Both the position numbers and the translations under genes were made by a program. Shown piece by piece: positions 63,301-64,000 of a stretch of DNA of 64,000 bases. Position 1 is the first letter of the stretch. Each line of letters starts with the position of its first letter. Below the pieces are notes generated by a model, which saw only the letters and a list, made by a program, of their open reading frames with translations, was not told where the DNA came from and made no database searches. The stretch comes from JBMDXB01 sp048594975. GTDB lineage: Bacteria > Acidobacteriota > Vicinamibacteria > Vicinamibacterales > 2-12-FULL-66-21. The stretch is from positions 21,892 through 85,891 of the forward strand of contig JBMDXQ010000082.1 in NCBI GenBank assembly GCA_048594975.1, written 5' to 3'.

Positions 63301-63710
63301 CACGCGCCGATCATCCCGATGAGCGCCGGCTTGATCACGGTCTGCCGGTAGAAGAAGTCGTAGTTGTTGGTCTTGTCCACGGCCGAGATGATGCGGCCGC
63401 CGAGCTCGGGAAGAACGCAGACCTTGATGTACTCGTTCTCGAGATAGACCGCGCGGTAGGTCTTCTCCACCCGCTTGTCCGTCAGGTCGTCGATCATCGC
63501 GTACGGATAGACCCTGCCCTGCGCGCCCTGGTAGGCCCGGCCCGCGTAGAACCTCGGGTTGTGATCCGGCGCGTTCACCTCGTAGGTGGGAAGTACCAGC
63601 GGTTCCTCCCACACCTTGGCCCTGGACTGTGCCGCCACGGGAACGTCGGCGAGCAGGGCTGCGAGGAGGACACAGGGAAGCGGCCAGTGCCTGACAGCCA
63701 GATGGATCAT
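60360..63710 (-). CDS. Exported DUF5107 protein with TPR repeats
   Basis: An 1116-residue protein with a signal peptide (about 1-27, ending VAAQ). The N-terminal half is a DUF5107 beta-supersandwich (LENEYIKVCVLPELGGRIISAVDKTNNYDFFY, GVEWNFPHHHRP), a galactose-mutarotase-like fold common in sugar-binding proteins. From about residue 480 it carries many TPR-type helices (GEALYYLGLALRFQGRHREAVGPLYRA, YYLGNLLFDDQPAAALTEWEK, and so on). Such proteins accompany glycoside hydrolases and may bind or sense their products. Its start is 12 bp after the stop of the next gene upstream, so the two form one minus-strand operon. Confidence 0.9.
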   Translation of the reverse strand: MIHLAVRHWPLPCVLLAALLADVPVAAQSRAKVWEEPLVLPTYEVNAPDHNPRFYAGRAYQGAQGRVYPYAMIDDLTDKRVEKTYRAVYLENEYIKVCVLPELGGRIISAVDKTNNYDFFYRQTVIKPALIGMIGAWISGGVEWNFPHHHRPTVFMPIDYTIENHPDGSATAWVGEMEIRHRMRWVVGLTLYPGRSYLEARLKPINRTPFIQSFLFFANAGTHSNENYQVFFPPDTQYVTYHGKNQFARWAVSQEVFNAIDYTAGVDLSWWKNHPEWTSMFAWNYNEDFFAGYDHGKQAGTVSVANHHVAPGKKFWEWSAGPRGVLWDHILTEKDGQELELMTGAYSDNQPDYSWLQPLEAKEVRLYWFPIRELGGLKYANSEGALNFELQPNGVARIAVNTVAAHKDASLSLKTGDSIIYSKTIDISPARPFSAEVRLPAGTRAEDVRTLLTDRDSRELLAYQEKTPKIEPMPHPVEPPPPPKEIQTVEELYYAGLRLEQFFNPALEPDAYYEEALRRDADDSRVNLAYGIRNLKRGLFEDAERNFRSALKRPTYNFTSPRDGEALYYLGLALRFQGRHREAVGPLYRATWSYGFHTPAYHQLAEISAREGRLAEALDHVNRALATNAWSGKTADLKAALLRRAGRAAEALELSRAVLKADPLDFWAGYESYLANKAVAKSNAESQLKRLLTLMRSDVHSFLELAVDYSHAGLWDDAIAILSLFPKGGGERPAGTAMVDYYLGYFWGEKGDRARQLEFFQKAARANPRYVFPFRLESIAVLKRAAGINPADARAPYYLGNLLFDDQPAAALTEWEKSRALDAGFATVHRNLAIAYQQVEHDLPKSVASMEKAVECDSSDARLFYELDALYERAGTAHDTRIATLEKNRSTIEKRDDAISRLVLLYVQTGRYDDAARLLAERHFNVWEGSRGLRDAYEDVYLLKGLERFRARDYQAALKDYQKALEFPLNLENAWPYRGGRMPAIFYFIATAHEAMGDAGTAKQFYGKAAEAKQQEAWSDLRYYEAMALKKLGQNEQAGRLLSGLMEFASVEPGSGVEFFSKFGEREPLNVRQARLHYLRGLVHKARGDAAAAKAEFESALSLDVNQLWARVELRD

Positions 63711-63722
63711 CGGTGGTCTCCG

Positions 63723-64000
63723 TCAGCGGTAGCGGGGTTTCACGGCATACGGCTTGACCGCGCCGCTCTTGAGCCGGTAGATGCGCCGATGCGTCTGCCG
63801 CGCGGCTTCCACCAGTTCGGCATACGGCAGGTCGATCACGTTGATGAAACCGTAGTTCAGTCGTTCCTCGTCCGAAGGACGCCCCGTCGGCATGTTGTCC
63901 ACCATTTGAAACCAGTGAGTCCCGATGATGTAGGGGCTTGCCGCCGAGTTCTCGACGTAGTACCGGTAGGCCTTGCCGCGTTCGGCCTGGTCCCGCACCT
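63723..64000 (-). CDS. Agarase-like glycoside hydrolase, C-terminal end (cut by window)
   Basis: The last 92 or so residues of a larger protein. HWFQMVDNMPTGRPSDEERLNYGFINVIDLPYAELVEA closely resembles the C-terminus of agarase-like glycoside hydrolases (such as GH50), in which a W-F-Q-x-x-D motif ends the barrel. The start lies outside the window. It is the upstream partner of the DUF5107 gene. Confidence 0.6.
   Translation of the reverse strand, partial: VRDQAERGKAYRYYVENSAASPYIIGTHWFQMVDNMPTGRPSDEERLNYGFINVIDLPYAELVEAARQTHRRIYRLKSGAVKPYAVKPRYR

Overview
The window is GC-rich, densely coded bacterial chromosome with no rRNA, tRNA, CRISPR array, insertion sequence or phage gene that I can see. 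The protein mix points to an Acidobacteriota member, possibly of the Vicinamibacteria. It includes DUF4136 exported proteins, glycine-zipper periplasmic proteins, S41 peptidases, CehA/McbA hydrolases, DUF5107-TPR proteins, and Fis-type sigma-54 activators without a receiver domain. The taxonomic call is inference.

Layout. 1-2124: two tandem, closely related sigma-54 activators (AAA+ plus Fis HTH), closed by a perfect hairpin. 2284-18160: mostly exported or membrane proteins. These are DUF4136 and glycine-zipper proteins, a SpoIIAA-like protein, a large repeat protein, an outer-membrane barrel and an exported protein with kinase-like motifs. They are followed by a run of MscS channel, a symporter fused to a solute-binding domain, a nucleotide transporter and a histidine-kinase-like ATPase. 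18263-31513: glycogen breakdown and central carbon metabolism (GlgX, GlgP, Fba, Pfk, PckA, Gap, Pyk) plus a ThrE-type exporter. 31576-38440: a six-heme cytochrome c, a patatin/beta-barrel autotransporter, a DUF2780 protein, an RsbU-like phosphatase and a DUF481 protein. 38500-42516: a large hybrid sensor kinase. 42755-51461: the Kdp potassium system, with KdpD split into two genes and the ATPase genes in the order F-A-C-B. 51556-52983: a thioredoxin-like protein and an ArsP/YraQ-type permease. 52987-53422: decayed coding sequence. 53554 to the end: secreted hydrolases and a DUF5107-TPR protein that look like a polysaccharide-use region, with one clear pseudogene.

Main regulatory observation. 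Four intergenic regions carry copies of one element, YCGGAG-N6-CGRAAYNCCGG (cores at 4274-4296, 23020-23042, 27118-27140 and 35436-35458). Next to them are sequences with the GG-N10-GC spacing of sigma-54 (-24/-12) promoters, 66-109 bp away for the first three copies. Two copies lie between divergent promoter pairs. The predicted targets are glgP-glgX, fba-pfk, pckA-gap, a DUF4136 gene, the SpoIIAA-like/repeat-protein operon and, less surely, the DUF2780 gene. I infer a sigma-54 regulon joining glycogen breakdown, glycolysis/gluconeogenesis and envelope proteins. The two activators at the window start are natural but unproven candidates for its regulators.
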